A DNA stretch of 38,341 bases from Verrucomicrobiota bacterium (lineage in GTDB: Bacteria; Verrucomicrobiota; Kiritimatiellia; CAIKKV01; CAITUY01), in assembly GCA_011391785.1 (NCBI GenBank), contig JAABPW010000339.1:1-38341 (forward strand), in the 5' to 3' direction. Shown piece after piece: positions 1 to 6,648 of this stretch. Each line of letters begins with the position of its first letter. Within the stretch, counting starts at the first letter, position 1. Below the pieces are notes generated by a model, which saw only the letters and a list, made by a program, of their open reading frames with translations, was not told the DNA's origin and ran no database searches. The translations under genes were made by a program, and so were the position numbers.

Positions 1-854
1 ATGTTCTGCTGGCGGGTTCCGGTTCCTACAATCCCCGATATCATCAGGAGTATCATTCGCCGCTCCTGCCGGATCTGATTCCCGTGCATATGGGGCCGGG
101 CAACGGGCTCTGGGTGGCCCTTGATGGATGGTACGCGGCCGTAAACGGGGCCGATGCCGTTCCCGATGTCTCGATCGGTCGCCTGCCCGTACTATCCGGG
201 CCTGAGCTCGCTGCTGTTACGGACAAAATCGTGGCATTCGAGGGAGTGCCGGCAAATGAGTTTCCTCGTGACGGGGTGCTGATGGTGTGTGACACGAATG
301 CTCCGGGCTACAACTTTGACAAGGCGGCGGATGACTTGATCGCTGCACGGGTCGATACCAATGTCTATTATGTCGACTATGTCCGTGGTACCAATGCCAC
401 GCCGAGACCGGATATTATGGGCAAAATTAATGACGGTTTCTTTCTGGTGAATTACTTCGGGCATGGTGCTAGTGATCAGTGGTCAGGCTTGCCCATGCTG
501 CTTACTGAAGATGTCGTTGGTCTTATGAACAACCATTATCCTGTTGTTTCGATGATGACCTGCCTGAACGGGGCCTTCCAGGGTAGCAAGATCAGGTGTA
601 TGGCATCGTGGTTTCTCTCTGTTACGAATCATGGCGCTTCCGCCTGTGTGGCGGCCAGTGGCCTGGCCTCCTTGAATGCGGCCGAGCCTTTCATGAAAGG
701 GTTTTACAGCGGGGTGCTTGGGGAGCGCAGGATGAGGATCGGGGACTGTATGATGCCAGCTTATGAAGCTCTGGCTGCGAGCTTGGGCATGAATGTCACG
801 GAGCTGCAATTCCTCGAACTGCTTGCTGATCCGGCGATGATCGTGAATCCATAG
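1..854 (+). CDS. C25 (gingipain-like) cysteine peptidase, C-terminal part; 5' end outside window
   Basis: The reading frame is open to the left edge (in frame from base 3, reading VLLAGSGSYNP...), so the ATG at 84 in the ORF track is not the true start and the N-terminus is missing. The visible 284 or so residues match the catalytic domain of peptidase family C25. There is a 'PDVSIGRLPV' block, a 'NYFGHGA' segment supplying the catalytic His, and 'MMTCLNG' supplying the catalytic Cys. The end 'LLADPAMIV' resembles the usual close of this domain. Family members are usually secreted proteases, often delivered by dedicated secretion systems; no sorting tail is seen here because the frame stops just after the catalytic domain. 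The next gene starts 8 bases downstream on the same strand, so it sits at the head of, or within, a short operon that converges on the radical SAM peptide cluster. Substrate unknown. Confidence 0.85.
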   Translation, partial: VLLAGSGSYNPRYHQEYHSPLLPDLIPVHMGPGNGLWVALDGWYAAVNGADAVPDVSIGRLPVLSGPELAAVTDKIVAFEGVPANEFPRDGVLMVCDTNAPGYNFDKAADDLIAARVDTNVYYVDYVRGTNATPRPDIMGKINDGFFLVNYFGHGASDQWSGLPMLLTEDVVGLMNNHYPVVSMMTCLNGAFQGSKIRCMASWFLSVTNHGASACVAASGLASLNAAEPFMKGFYSGVLGERRMRIGDCMMPAYEALAASLGMNVTELQFLELLADPAMIVNP

Positions 855-862
855 AGGGAAGA

Positions 863-2179
863 GTGACAAGTCTTGAAACAGCATGGGTGCTGGAGGCGGT
901 ATCGCGCTGGTTGCGTGCACCGTCCGAGCTGCTTGCCTGCCCTGATTCTCTGGATCCGGATCGGCTCGGGACGATTTTGGAGCAGAACAGGCTGCTTCCC
1001 CTGTTCCAGTCCATGTACTTATGCCTTCCCCAAGGGGAGGCGTGGATCCGATCCCGTGAACGTCTCGAATCCGTATACCAGAATAGCCTGTTGCAGGGGC
1101 TCCGGCAGCTCAAGTCCGGGCAGACACTCATGGAGACACTGGCAAGGGCGGGGATCGGAAGCCGTGCGGTCCGGGGCCCTTTCTTTGCTGAGGATGTCTA
1201 TGGGGATTCGGCACTCCGGCTCAGCTCGGATATCGATATCCTCGTTTCTCTGCAGGATCGGCGGCGTGCATGGAAAGTTTGCCAGGCGGCTGGGTATCGG
1301 TCCCTTGAGTGGGAGAGTCCCCTGTGGCCCCTTGACCGGCACCGCATCCATTGGCGGCTCCAGCGCGAGGGGGATCCGGTTGTGTGCGAGCTCCACTGGG
1401 CCGTTGAACCGGTATATGGAGCCATGACGCTGGACTATGAAGCTCTGGTGCGTGATTCGACGCCTACGCAGCAATTTCTCTCTCTTTGTCTGCATGCCGG
1501 GGAGCATATTCTCGAGCGGCTCGGCGGGACGGTTCGACGTTGCTCACCGCAGGCGGTTCGACGTTGCTCACCGCAGGCGCCTAGTCCTACTCCGGAAGAG
1601 GCGATGGAGCAGGGGATGCTTTTCCGCTGGCTTGATGTGGCCATGTTCCTGCGTAAATATGGTGATGTCCTCGATTGGGATTGTATGGACAGGCAGGCTC
1701 GGGATCGTCGGGTCAGTTCAAGTCTGGTGCTATGCCTCAAGGGGGTGAGGGACTGGTTCGGGCTATCGCTTCCCGGCGAAGTCGATTTGTTGCTGCTGAA
1801 GTGGGAGGAGTCAGCCTTACGGCAAAGGTCTCTCGGGTTGCGTCGTCGTCTTGAGGTGTGGTGGGAAGGGCGATTTACACCTGGAGGACTTCAGACATCC
1901 TTGCCTGATGTCTTGTATTTTCTCTCTCCCCATGCTGCCTTCTTTGCCCCGTCCAGTGGTATCACCTTGATGCTTCGAAGGGTAAGACACAGCATTAAGG
2001 CCTTTGCGGTGTTGTCCCTGGAGCTGATGTCCTACGCCTGTTTTGCGTCCATCACCGCCATCAGGAAGATCGCCGCGACGGAGCGTGCCTCCCACATTGA
2101 GCGAAGCACTTCTTTAAATGTGGGCGGCGCGCTCCGTCGCGGCGATCTCTCACAAGGTGATGCCGGAGGTCATTTATGA
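863..2179 (+). CDS. PF14907-type nucleotidyltransferase family protein
   Basis: A 438-residue protein starting at GTG 863, 8 bases after the protease stop. The core resembles the uncharacterised nucleotidyltransferase family PF14907. 'LRLSSDIDILV' (about residues 119-129) gives the Asp-x-Asp metal-binding pair, followed by the typical 'AGY' and 'ELHWAV' segments. Such proteins occur beside HprK-like kinases and PqqD proteins in peptide-modification clusters. In the pseudomycoidin lasso cluster (from memory) a nucleotidyltransferase acts after the kinase to decorate phosphate groups. That makes a tailoring role plausible here, but it is inference. Two oddities: an in-frame 24-base tandem duplication (VRRCSPQA twice) near residue 224, and a C-terminus encoded by a large inverted repeat, so the last 40 or so residues are probably not part of the fold. 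The stop overlaps the next start (ATGA). Confidence 0.8.
   Translation: MTSLETAWVLEAVSRWLRAPSELLACPDSLDPDRLGTILEQNRLLPLFQSMYLCLPQGEAWIRSRERLESVYQNSLLQGLRQLKSGQTLMETLARAGIGSRAVRGPFFAEDVYGDSALRLSSDIDILVSLQDRRRAWKVCQAAGYRSLEWESPLWPLDRHRIHWRLQREGDPVVCELHWAVEPVYGAMTLDYEALVRDSTPTQQFLSLCLHAGEHILERLGGTVRRCSPQAVRRCSPQAPSPTPEEAMEQGMLFRWLDVAMFLRKYGDVLDWDCMDRQARDRRVSSSLVLCLKGVRDWFGLSLPGEVDLLLLKWEESALRQRSLGLRRRLEVWWEGRFTPGGLQTSLPDVLYFLSPHAAFFAPSSGITLMLRRVRHSIKAFAVLSLELMSYACFASITAIRKIAATERASHIERSTSLNVGGALRRGDLSQGDAGGHL
1531..1578 (+). repeat. Perfect 24-bp tandem duplication inside the nucleotidyltransferase gene
   Basis: Two adjacent identical copies of a 24-base unit (beginning ggttcgacgttgctcaccgc) occupy 1531-1554 and 1555-1578. 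Because 24 is a multiple of three, the frame is kept and the protein reads VRRCSPQA twice. The junction also contains the short inverted repeat accgc-ag-gcggt. The lack of any difference between copies suggests a recent slippage event or an assembly artefact. Confidence 0.95.
2067..2148. repeat. 82-bp near-perfect inverted repeat (REP/MITE-like hairpin) in the 3' end of the nucleotidyltransferase gene
   Basis: Two 32-base arms (2067-2098 and 2117-2148) are reverse complements with only two mismatches, around an 18-base loop. The arms are very GC-rich (for example cgccgcgacggagcg). The element lies wholly within the reading frame, ends 28 bases before the start of the next gene, and encodes the unusual tail IAATERASHIERS...ALRRGD. 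There is no T-tract after it, so a simple terminator is unlikely. A dispersed palindromic repeat inserted into the gene end, which the frame happens to read through, fits best. No other copy was noticed in this window. Confidence 0.85.
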
Positions 2180-2976
2180 AGCCTTATGCCATGCTCTCTC
2201 TTGTCGTTCTTGCCCTCTCCGCCTCCGCCCATGAGTTCAATGACGATTATGGCGATACTGCCGCTATTAGCCAGCCAGTAACCATGGGGTCGAATGTGTT
2301 GGGGCGAATTGAGATTGATGTGGACGAGGACTGGTTTTCATTCCAATCATCCTATTCCACCAACAAGGAAATTATCGTCACTGTGGCAACCGGAACTTTG
2401 TGGAACAGCACAGCGGGGCTGTCGGCTCCGGACGGGGTCATGACGCTCGTCGGTACCGATTCGGTGGTGTCCGTCACATCCCGTGTGTCATGGATCCATA
2501 TCGGTCCGCCAGTAACTTATTTTGTCCGAGTTGCGGGGTTTGCCAGTTTTACAACGGGAACTTATACGATCGCGGTGAATGAACTGCCATTTCAGGATGA
2601 CGATCATGACGGAATGGCGGATGCCTGGGAAATTGCCTGTTTTGGAAATACCAACCAACCTGCTTCGGGAGTCTCCGGGGACTATGATCAGGATGGGAGT
2701 TTCAATATTGATGAGTTTCGGGCGGGCACCCAGCCAACCAATGAATACTCGCGGCTTCGTGTAACCGGGCTCAGTGCCACAAACGGGCCTTCTTCCGTGT
2801 CATGGGCTGCGGAGCCCTATCGCTTTTATGATGTCGAAGTCTCCACTAACTTGATGGTTGGCGGGTGGGATTACCTCGGTACGGTCACTAATCTCAATTC
2901 GCTGGGAACGCTACGCTATGACGACCCGACCGTTCCCGTGTCGCCAATCCGTTTCTATCGCGTGCGATGTTTGTAG
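2176..2976 (+). CDS. Secreted protein with PPC-like N-terminal region and Asp-rich calcium-binding-type motif
   Basis: A 266-residue protein with a clear signal peptide (MKPYAMLSLVVLALSASA, likely cut after ASA). The first part (about residues 20-135) reads like a bacterial pre-peptidase C-terminal (PPC) beta-sandwich: 'DVDEDWFSFQ' and, near its end, 'YFVRVAGFASFTTGTYTIAV'. It is followed by 'DDDHDGMADAWE' and 'DYDQDGSFNIDEFRAGT', Asp-rich loops like those of thrombospondin type 3 or dockerin-like repeats, which usually bind calcium. A C-terminal beta-rich segment (about 190-266) resembles the end domain often found after such motifs in Verrucomicrobia-type secreted proteins. The ATG overlaps the upstream stop and the stop overlaps the next start, so it is translationally coupled within the operon. 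Probably an exported partner of the C25 protease or a cell-surface protein; function unknown. Confidence 0.75.
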   Translation: MKPYAMLSLVVLALSASAHEFNDDYGDTAAISQPVTMGSNVLGRIEIDVDEDWFSFQSSYSTNKEIIVTVATGTLWNSTAGLSAPDGVMTLVGTDSVVSVTSRVSWIHIGPPVTYFVRVAGFASFTTGTYTIAVNELPFQDDDHDGMADAWEIACFGNTNQPASGVSGDYDQDGSFNIDEFRAGTQPTNEYSRLRVTGLSATNGPSSVSWAAEPYRFYDVEVSTNLMVGGWDYLGTVTNLNSLGTLRYDDPTVPVSPIRFYRVRCL

Positions 2977-3440
2977 TCATGATTACGAATGACGATATTC
3001 TTGACCTTCTGTCCTCTGCCATCCAGTCCGGTGACGGTGTCCGCCTCGCCGTTTCCGGGCGCAGCATGGGGCCTGCCTATGCCGCGGTGTCCGAGATCCA
3101 GGTCACCCCGTGTGAACCCGCTTCAATCACGCTCGGACGACTGGTTGTTTTTCAGCGTGACGGTCGCTGGGTTGTTCATCGCGTTATGAGGCGGAGGCGA
3201 GGGCTGGATGGCACCGTGTATCTCACCAAGGGCGATGGACTTGCCCGGCTGGACCTGCCTGCGGTGAAGTCATCGGACATCAAGGGAGTGGTTTCCAGCT
3301 TGGGATTGAAGGACGGATCCCGCGTTGATCTCCTGTCTTTCCTGTCGCGTGTCCAGTCCGTCTGGCTCGTCATCCGCTACTGGATCGGTCGGGTCATATT
3401 ACCGACCGGCAGAGCTCCAGAGCCCGCGCATCAGGAGTGA
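2967..3440 (+). CDS. S26-family (SipW/ER-type Ser-His) signal-peptidase-like protein
   Basis: A 157-residue protein. 'SGRSMGPAY' (Ser33) matches the nucleophile box of type I signal peptidases. 'RWVVHRVM' (His71) takes the place of the usual Lys, as in SipW, archaeal and ER-type enzymes. 'YLTKGDGLARLD' matches the conserved Gly-Asp box. There is no convincing N-terminal transmembrane anchor; a hydrophobic C-terminal stretch (VWLVIRYWIGRVIL) could tether it. The start is either ATG 2967 (10-base overlap with the previous gene) or ATG 2979. Neither has a clear Shine-Dalgarno site, which fits coupled translation. The 3' end overlaps the convergent kinase gene by 47 bases. Small S24/S26 proteins like this are often found beside HprK-like kinases and PqqD, so it may cut a leader peptide rather than serve general secretion (inference). 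Confidence 0.75.
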   Translation: MFVVMITNDDILDLLSSAIQSGDGVRLAVSGRSMGPAYAAVSEIQVTPCEPASITLGRLVVFQRDGRWVVHRVMRRRRGLDGTVYLTKGDGLARLDLPAVKSSDIKGVVSSLGLKDGSRVDLLSFLSRVQSVWLVIRYWIGRVILPTGRAPEPAHQE

Positions 3441-4266
3441 AGTCCAGCCCGTAGGCCGGAACACCCTCAAGAATGGCGTGGCAAGACTCCAGAGTTCGGG
3501 CAGGGCCGCCGGGCATGAACACCGGAATGAAGGACGTGGTGAGCATTTTAGGCAGGCTCTCCGCCAAGGGTAGTGGGTGAAGGCGGTTCGAGGAGGCCTG
3601 ATTCAGGAAGAATATTCCCGCCAGAGGACCAGTTCCCGGGTTAACCTGGTTTTCTTCTCCGTGCCAGGGGCTGGCACCGGCTATTGCCTTGCCGTTCTTG
3701 CAGTGGATCAGGTTACGCTCATCGTTCAGGATGGTGGCCCCGTGCATCCGCCAGAGGCGGGCGAGGGTGGTTTTTCCGGCACCCGACATTCCGGCAAAGA
3801 TCAGGACCTTGCCATCTACCAGAATGCTGCTGGAATGCATCATGACGCCGCCGAGGTGGCATATCCGTCCCAGGACAACGGCCCGGTCCTGGGGATGGTA
3901 GAGGGGGCGGAGAACGGTTGTGCCGAACTGGGGTTCGGGAATCAACAACTCCCCGGTGGAAAAATCCGGCGCCATCCGGGCTGCCTGACGCCAGCCCCCG
4001 GACTGGATGTCAAAGATGTCGATCTCCAGTCGATTCTCATCATATAGACGAGTACGCCAGATTCCGTTGTCCCAGAATATTGATTCAGTGTCGCAAGGAC
4101 TGATGGCGTTTGAGACAAGTCTGGGTTGATAAACCGCATCGGGTATGAGGGCTGATGCGGGGATGATGAAAGGGTCGTATTCAGCGGGAGGGATAAGTGG
4201 GAGTGTGCTAAATGGCTGGGTGACGCGGAAAATGATTTCGGCCAATGAAAAATCCAAGTGAGCCAC
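3394..4266 (-). CDS. HPr-kinase-like protein of a RiPP/PqqD system
   Basis: A 290-residue protein starting at GTG 4266, 9 bases after the precursor-peptide stop. 'AGMSGAGKTT' (about 158-167) is a Walker A loop of the HprK/PEPCK type. 'MMHSSSILVDGK' just before it carries the His found ahead of the P-loop in this family, and 'ATILNDE' after it matches the strand with the acidic metal ligands. The N-terminal half lacks the regulatory domain of true HPr kinases. It is therefore an HprK-related kinase of the kind associated with PqqD and peptide clusters, rather than the carbon-catabolite regulator. Some relatives phosphorylate the C-terminal Ser of a lasso precursor; the adjacent peptide here ends in Ser. 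The likely substrate is that peptide (inference). The 3' end overlaps the convergent S26 gene. Confidence 0.8.
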   Translation of the reverse strand: MAHLDFSLAEIIFRVTQPFSTLPLIPPAEYDPFIIPASALIPDAVYQPRLVSNAISPCDTESIFWDNGIWRTRLYDENRLEIDIFDIQSGGWRQAARMAPDFSTGELLIPEPQFGTTVLRPLYHPQDRAVVLGRICHLGGVMMHSSSILVDGKVLIFAGMSGAGKTTLARLWRMHGATILNDERNLIHCKNGKAIAGASPWHGEENQVNPGTGPLAGIFFLNQASSNRLHPLPLAESLPKMLTTSFIPVFMPGGPARTLESCHAILEGVPAYGLDFTPDARALELCRSVI

Positions 4267-4275
4267 CGGTAATCG

Positions 4276-4455
4276 TTAGGACGGATCAAAAGAGGATGCA
4301 GGATCCATAAACGGCAAAAGCGTGCAACACCCGTTTGTGATGGCTCCCTCAATCCGGGTCTGCTTGCTACAACTGGCGAAAAGGACAAGATTCTTGTCCT
4401 CGAATTTAACCTCGGTAATCGAAGGTGGAATATAAGGTTTCTTTTCGCTCATCAT
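4276..4455 (-). CDS. Putative RiPP precursor peptide, 59 aa, three Cys, C-terminal Ser
   Basis: The ORF track starts it at a TTG (4461); the better starts are the tandem ATGs at 4455 or 4452, behind 'cagggattggac'. The peptide has a lysine- and proline-rich front (MMSEKKPYIPPSITEVKFED), then 'KNLVLFASC', then a short tail with Cys29 and adjacent Cys43-Cys44, ending SSFDPS. The arrangement 'KPYxPPxIxxVxFxDKxLVxF' followed by a Cys looks like a leader for a PqqD-type recognition element followed by a core. It sits between the radical SAM gene and the kinase gene on the same strand and has its own promoter-like sequence, as is common for precursor genes that need high expression. No database match can be checked here. 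The modification site and cleavage site are unknown; the boundary may lie near FAS/C. Confidence 0.7.
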   Translation of the reverse strand: MMSEKKPYIPPSITEVKFEDKNLVLFASCSKQTRIEGAITNGCCTLLPFMDPASSFDPS

Positions 4456-4476
4456 GTCCAATCCCTGTTTAAAAAA

Positions 4477-4505
4477 AATATAGTGTAACAGGTGGGGAAA
4501 GGCAA
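4477..4505 (-). promoter_or_regulatory. Sigma70-type promoter directly upstream of the precursor peptide
   Basis: On the minus strand: TTGCCT (4505-4500), a 17-base spacer, then TATATT (4482-4477). Transcription would begin about 15 bases before the ATGs at 4455/4452. It lies wholly in the 57-base gap between the radical SAM gene and the precursor gene, which suggests separate strong expression of the precursor. Confidence 0.55.
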
Positions 4506-4512
4506 TGAAATC

Positions 4513-5565
4513 TCAGGCCCTTTTTTCCTCTTCCACGAGCCGGCAGAAGAAAGGCGGGGCGCCGGAAAGGGTGCCGGTCTCGAGGAGTGAATAGGCCACG
4601 CAGGATTGGCAACGGCTACGATCCTCGCAGGTGTCGCAGGCCCCCCCTGGGGCTGGGCGGTTGCGCAATTCGGTGATATGGGCCTGCCATGCCGCCAACG
4701 TGGGTTTGCTAGTCATATCGAACGGATCCCGGCGCCAAGACATGCAGGGATGCGCCTGATGGCGGGAATCCACATGAACGGTTAGAAGTCCTGCTCCGCA
4801 CTCAAAAAGGTGCTGGCGGCGGGGTGTCGAGGTCATGTCGCTAGTTTCTCCCGCCAGGCGTTCCCTGTCGCGCTGGCGGAATCGGGCGATCGCGGCAGGG
4901 TCGAGGCGCTCAGTGAGGGGGGATGCATCCCCGTCGAGGCACGGATGGACGATGGCGTCGTACCGGAAGTCGCACCCCAGCCCGAGGGCCCATTCCCGAA
5001 TGGCCTCGATTTCATGGGCATTGGTCCGCAGGACCATGGACTTCAGGCGGAGCAATATCCCGCGCCTGAGCAGGCCGTCTACAGCACTCCGGAATCGCCG
5101 GTATGAACCGGGTATTCCTGTGACAGCCTCGTAGGTGGCCTCCGTATGTCCATAGGCGGTGAGTTCAATCCGCCGTGGCGGGTGATTGGCGAGAAAGGCC
5201 ATGAGGTCCTCATCCAGGAGCGTCCCGTTCGAGAACAGTGTCAGGAAAAACCCGTTGCGTTTCGCCGCCAGATAGATAGGCTTGAAGTCCTTGCGGGCGA
5301 AGGGGTCGCCGCCAGTCAGGACAAGGAAGAGGACACCGAAATCACGCAGGGTATCAAGGACCTGGATAACCTCGGAGGTTGTCCGGTCCTGCCGGTTCAC
5401 TTCTTCATAGCGGAGAAAGCAATGGCGGCATTCGAGGTTGCAGGAGGAGGTCAAGTCCAGGGACGCGGAGACAGGGAATGCGGGGGGGGATTCCTGTTGT
5501 GCCAGCAGGTCCTGCGCGAATGCGCCAGATGTGATCTGGCCGTCATGGCATTCGGATCCCGGCAT
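4513..5565 (-). CDS. Radical SAM/SPASM peptide-modifying protein
   Basis: The ORF track begins at 5751, deep inside pqqD. The ATG at 5565 (MPGSECHDGQ) is preferred because it follows the pqqD stop by 4 bases and has 'caggag' in front. This gives 350 residues. 'CNLECRHC' (Cys42, 46, 49) binds the SAM-cleaving [4Fe-4S] cluster, and 'LTGGDPF' is the SAM-binding GGxP-type motif. The C-terminal third has seven Cys in a SPASM pattern, including C-x2-C-x5-C-x2-C ('CDTCEDRSRCQSC') and a last Cys in 'FFCRL', implying auxiliary Fe-S clusters. Such enzymes install thioether, C-C or other crosslinks or epimerise residues in peptides, using a PqqD domain to hold the leader. Adjacent pqqD and a Cys-bearing peptide make that peptide the natural substrate (inference). 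Confidence 0.92.
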   Translation of the reverse strand: MPGSECHDGQITSGAFAQDLLAQQESPPAFPVSASLDLTSSCNLECRHCFLRYEEVNRQDRTTSEVIQVLDTLRDFGVLFLVLTGGDPFARKDFKPIYLAAKRNGFFLTLFSNGTLLDEDLMAFLANHPPRRIELTAYGHTEATYEAVTGIPGSYRRFRSAVDGLLRRGILLRLKSMVLRTNAHEIEAIREWALGLGCDFRYDAIVHPCLDGDASPLTERLDPAAIARFRQRDRERLAGETSDMTSTPRRQHLFECGAGLLTVHVDSRHQAHPCMSWRRDPFDMTSKPTLAAWQAHITELRNRPAPGGACDTCEDRSRCQSCVAYSLLETGTLSGAPPFFCRLVEEEKRA

Positions 5566-5569
5566 GGTG

Positions 5570-5848
5570 TCACTCCTGTATGGCGCCAATAGCCGTAAGC
5601 CGCTCAAGGACCCGCTGGACATCGCCCCGGGCGGTTGCCTCGCTGACGTCGTATTGTGCGACCAGCCTGGCAACCAGTTCGTCTTCGGTAATGCCCGGGG
5701 AAATCTGGCGCCAGATGAACCCGGACGTTTCGTTGAGCGTGTAGAGGGCATCGAGTCGTGCCGGACCGGTTTTCATCGGAACCAGAATCAGGTTGTCCCG
5801 GACCGTGCGTTCCACCACGTCCTTGCTTTTTATAAACTGTCGTGCCAT
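5570..5848 (-). CDS. PqqD-family peptide-binding protein
   Basis: A 92-residue stand-alone PqqD-like protein (RiPP recognition element). It shows the usual pattern: an N-terminal strand region ('DNLILVPMKTGPARLDALYTLNETSGFIW'), followed by 'ITEDELVARLVAQYDVSEATARGDVQRVLERL', which forms the winged-helix part that grips a leader peptide in this family. It is the first gene of the peptide cluster and lies 26 bases after the HEAT-repeat gene on the same strand. Its stop is 4 bases from the radical SAM start, implying co-translation. Its role would be to present the 59-residue peptide to the radical SAM enzyme, and perhaps to the kinase. No clear Shine-Dalgarno site is seen upstream (only 'cggaaata'). 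Confidence 0.88.
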   Translation of the reverse strand: MARQFIKSKDVVERTVRDNLILVPMKTGPARLDALYTLNETSGFIWRQISPGITEDELVARLVAQYDVSEATARGDVQRVLERLTAIGAIQE

Positions 5849-5874
5849 GAGGTATTTCCGTAATGGTCAGGGTT

Positions 5875-6621
5875 TTAAAAAGTGTCGCTTCCGGAGAGTT
5901 TCATTTCCATCATGTCGCCATAGAAGGCGAGGGACATGATGGATTCCGCGAGGTCGTCGGGGTGGAGCGTGACGCGGCGGTGGTTGTCGATGATCGCGAA
6001 GGAGAGGATATCGTCCACCATGGCCAGGCCAATGGCGCCGCAGGGGATGGACATGTTGAGCTTGAGGGCTTCCTCGTAATGTGCGGGAGTGGCTTTGCCG
6101 CAGGGGGAGGTCAGCTGCACAAGGGGGTGACCATCCTTGTCCTTGCCGGAGAAGTCAACCCGGATTGCCTGGGACCGGCGATCCCGCAGGGTCACAATGA
6201 CCACGAAATCCTGGTCGCTTCCCTCCATCGTGGCCGGCAGTCCCTTGATGGCGGTACTGACAAGGTCCTTGTCCGAGAGCATGCCGGAGGGGGCAGCATG
6301 CCCGCTGGATTTCTGAAGGAGCCATTCCCGCCAGGCCAGGGTCTTGTCGCCGAAATCCTGGCCGGTGATGGTTTTCAAGGCGTCGATGACATCGGTTGTA
6401 TTGCGCCCTTGTTCAAGCAGGGTGATCAGGGGAAGGATCACGGTGTTGTCGCCGACTTCCGTCAGGATCCGGATCGCTGCCCACCGGATGCCTTCATCCC
6501 GATCCTGAAGGAGCGGGATGACCGCCGGCAGGACTCCCGGTCCCGCCCCAATGGCGGCATCCATCGTTTCCGACCGCGTCTTGATGTTGTACAGCCCGCG
6601 CCTGATAAAATCGGTATTCAT
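5875..6621 (-). CDS. HEAT-repeat protein with possible YbjN/CesT-like C-terminal domain
   Basis: A 248-residue soluble protein with no signal peptide or membrane segment. Residues about 18-95 form helical HEAT-like repeats ('AVIPLLQDRDEGIRWAAIRIL', 'NTVILPLITLLEQGRNTTDVIDALKTI'). The C-terminal 100 residues ('VQLTSPCG...', 'EALKLNMSIPCGAIGL', 'ILSFAIIDNHRRVTL', 'MEMKLSGSDTF') resemble the alpha/beta fold of YbjN or secretion-chaperone-like proteins, a weak call made from pattern only. The start is supported by 'gggagagcat' ahead of the ATG. It lies between the MacB-type exporter operon and pqqD, 64 bases from the first and 26 from the second, so it may belong to either unit. Function unknown. 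Confidence 0.6.
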   Translation of the reverse strand: MNTDFIRRGLYNIKTRSETMDAAIGAGPGVLPAVIPLLQDRDEGIRWAAIRILTEVGDNTVILPLITLLEQGRNTTDVIDALKTITGQDFGDKTLAWREWLLQKSSGHAAPSGMLSDKDLVSTAIKGLPATMEGSDQDFVVIVTLRDRRSQAIRVDFSGKDKDGHPLVQLTSPCGKATPAHYEEALKLNMSIPCGAIGLAMVDDILSFAIIDNHRRVTLHPDDLAESIMSLAFYGDMMEMKLSGSDTF

Positions 6622-6648
6622 ATGCTCTCCCAGAATCGATGGAGAACC

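Noticed and set aside
3577-4047. 156-codon plus-strand ORF
   Set aside because: Lies opposite the HPr-kinase-like gene with its clear Walker A motif; shadow.
3394-5848. Lasso-peptide cluster
   Set aside because: An HprK-like kinase is present, but no asparagine-synthetase-like cyclase or transglutaminase-type protease, and a radical SAM enzyme is present instead.
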